From positions 1 through 20,803 of the forward strand of contig CAYHNU010000006.1 in assembly GCA_964358085.1 (NCBI GenBank): a stretch of DNA of 20,803 nt, in the 5' to 3' direction. Position numbers and translations under genes: made by a program. The number at the start of each line of letters is the position of its first letter. The first letter of the stretch is position 1. The stretch is from GWC2-45-19 sp964358085. GTDB lineage: Bacteria; Patescibacteriota; Microgenomatia; CAZETR01; Amesbacteraceae. Shown here piece by piece: positions 20,070 through 20,803 of the stretch. The notes under the pieces were generated by a model. The model ran no database searches. It saw only the letters and a program-made list of their open reading frames with translations, and was not told where the DNA came from.

Positions 20070-20803
20070 AATTTTAAATTCTTTATCGCGGTCAATTGTA
20101 TCAGATACCACCACTTTTCCATTCACCACTAATTTATACGGAAAACTCTCTATCCCCGGCTGGCGTCTGACCAATATCTGATAGCCTTCATCTCTTAGTA
20201 TCTTAATCTCTTCATAACTTAGCTCTGCTACAGCAGAGCCTCCCGCGGGAACCGTTACCCAAAACCCTACAATCTTAAATCGCCCTCTTGTCTCAATATC
20301 ATATTTTTCTGCATCCTTAATCTGCGCCGCCGCCGGCAGCACCACCCGTACATAATTTATATAATTACCCCCCCAAAAAACCGGAGGCTTGGGATTCTCA
20401 AACTGGCCCGAGTTCTTCCATTGGATTGTCACCTTCTCCCGAATCATGTGCTCATCGAGTTGTAAATCTTGTGTAATCATGCGCTCGACACAACAATTAG
20501 CCTTATTTGCCCCCAGATTCGATTCCACAATATACAGGTAGTCCCCTCCATAATTTCCCAATCCCCCTCCCCATCCTTTTTCTAAAATCTCTTTCTCCAC
20601 GTCCTTATCCCGCATCCACACAAGTATCTGCCCTTTCTGCAACTGGTCGTAAACTAGTCTTAGTATCTTAATCTCTTCAGTTAACTTCGCTCCCTTGGTC
20701 CTCTCCCACAGCGCCGCTCCCACCGCTCCCAAAAAATCCCGCTTCTCTTTATTCACCTCCGAATATGTCTGGGCCAAATTTGCCAAATTCTGCGCCGTCA
20801 CCC
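20061..20803 (-). CDS. DUF4012-domain protein, 5' end outside window
   Basis: The C-terminal 247 codons are visible; the frame is open to the window end and the first visible Met-like codon is an internal GTG. Family features: TAQNLANLAQTYSEV, the helical part with KGQILVWMRDKDVE, then GGLGNYGGDYLYIVESNLGANKANCCVERM, and the beta-rich tail with YINYVRVVLPAAAQI. DUF4012 proteins are large, anchored surface proteins common in Patescibacteria and often near glycan-synthesis genes; biochemical function is unknown. The end of the gene is built from a 9-bp repeat. Downstream are the 88-residue gene, dnaG and rpoD on the same strand. Confidence 0.8.
   Translation of the reverse strand, partial: VTAQNLANLAQTYSEVNKEKRDFLGAVGAALWERTKGAKLTEEIKILRLVYDQLQKGQILVWMRDKDVEKEILEKGWGGGLGNYGGDYLYIVESNLGANKANCCVERMITQDLQLDEHMIREKVTIQWKNSGQFENPKPPVFWGGNYINYVRVVLPAAAQIKDAEKYDIETRGRFKIVGFWVTVPAGGSAVAELSYEEIKILRDEGYQILVRRQPGIESFPYKLVVNGKVVVSDTIDRDKEFKISN

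Noticed and set aside
1..20803. CRISPR array
   Set aside because: No regularly spaced direct repeats of 24-40 bp with unique spacers; repeats here are tandem 7- and 9-mers or isolated palindromes.

Overview
The window looks like a metagenome-assembled piece of a Candidate Phyla Radiation (Patescibacteria) genome, most likely from the Microgenomates side. This is an inference from gene content: a DUF4012 protein, small anchored cupredoxins, PTPTP-linked surface proteins, a cysteine-rich repeat protein next to a DUF87/HerA-VirD4-type ATPase, several GIY-YIG nucleases, an archaeal-looking triosephosphate isomerase, and very few Shine-Dalgarno sites. A run of 10 N at 14267-14276 marks a scaffold join. 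Most genes lie on the minus strand.

Layout by position. 1-2341: triosephosphate isomerase (cut by the window edge), an anchored type-1 copper protein, and three small exported proteins in divergent or convergent arrangement. 2352-7110: minus-strand membrane and surface genes, namely a Cys-less cupredoxin coupled to an RnfD/NqrB-like protein, a LUD-domain protein, a CARDB/Ig-like surface protein, an anchored beta-propeller and a degenerate HAD protein. 7278-9602: inositol-monophosphatase-family enzyme, a truncated GNAT gene and an AAA/DUF4143 ATPase. 9831-12330: accessory zone with a degenerate M23-like surface protein, a small Cys-rich anchored protein, tRNA-Asn with two GIY-YIG nuclease genes, broken tRNA-Asn pieces, and many palindromic repeats. 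12387-14543: a triple zinc-ribbon protein, an alpha/beta hydrolase, and a Phd/PIN toxin-antitoxin pair containing the gap. 14531-20803: a DUF87-type ATPase coupled to a cysteine-rich repeat protein, then the housekeeping pair dnaG and rpoD, a small unknown gene, and a DUF4012 protein cut by the window edge.

Three things stand out. (1) Many start codons, on both strands, lie 6-9 nt after a -10 hexamer, four of them also with a TTGAC-type -35 at 16-17 bp; this implies leaderless or nearly leaderless mRNAs. The rpoD encoded here has sigma-70 regions 2.4 and 4.2 that fit those promoters. (2) tRNA-Asn and two GIY-YIG nuclease genes form an alternating array flanked by a 5' half-tRNA and a 3' tRNA end, and a further copy of the tRNA 3' end plus its hairpin lies 3.4 kb away. 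This looks like a small tRNA-targeting mobile unit. (3) Heptamer tandem repeats sit in frame inside dnaG and tpiA, and the tpiA product lacks about 14 residues (helix 3) of the barrel.
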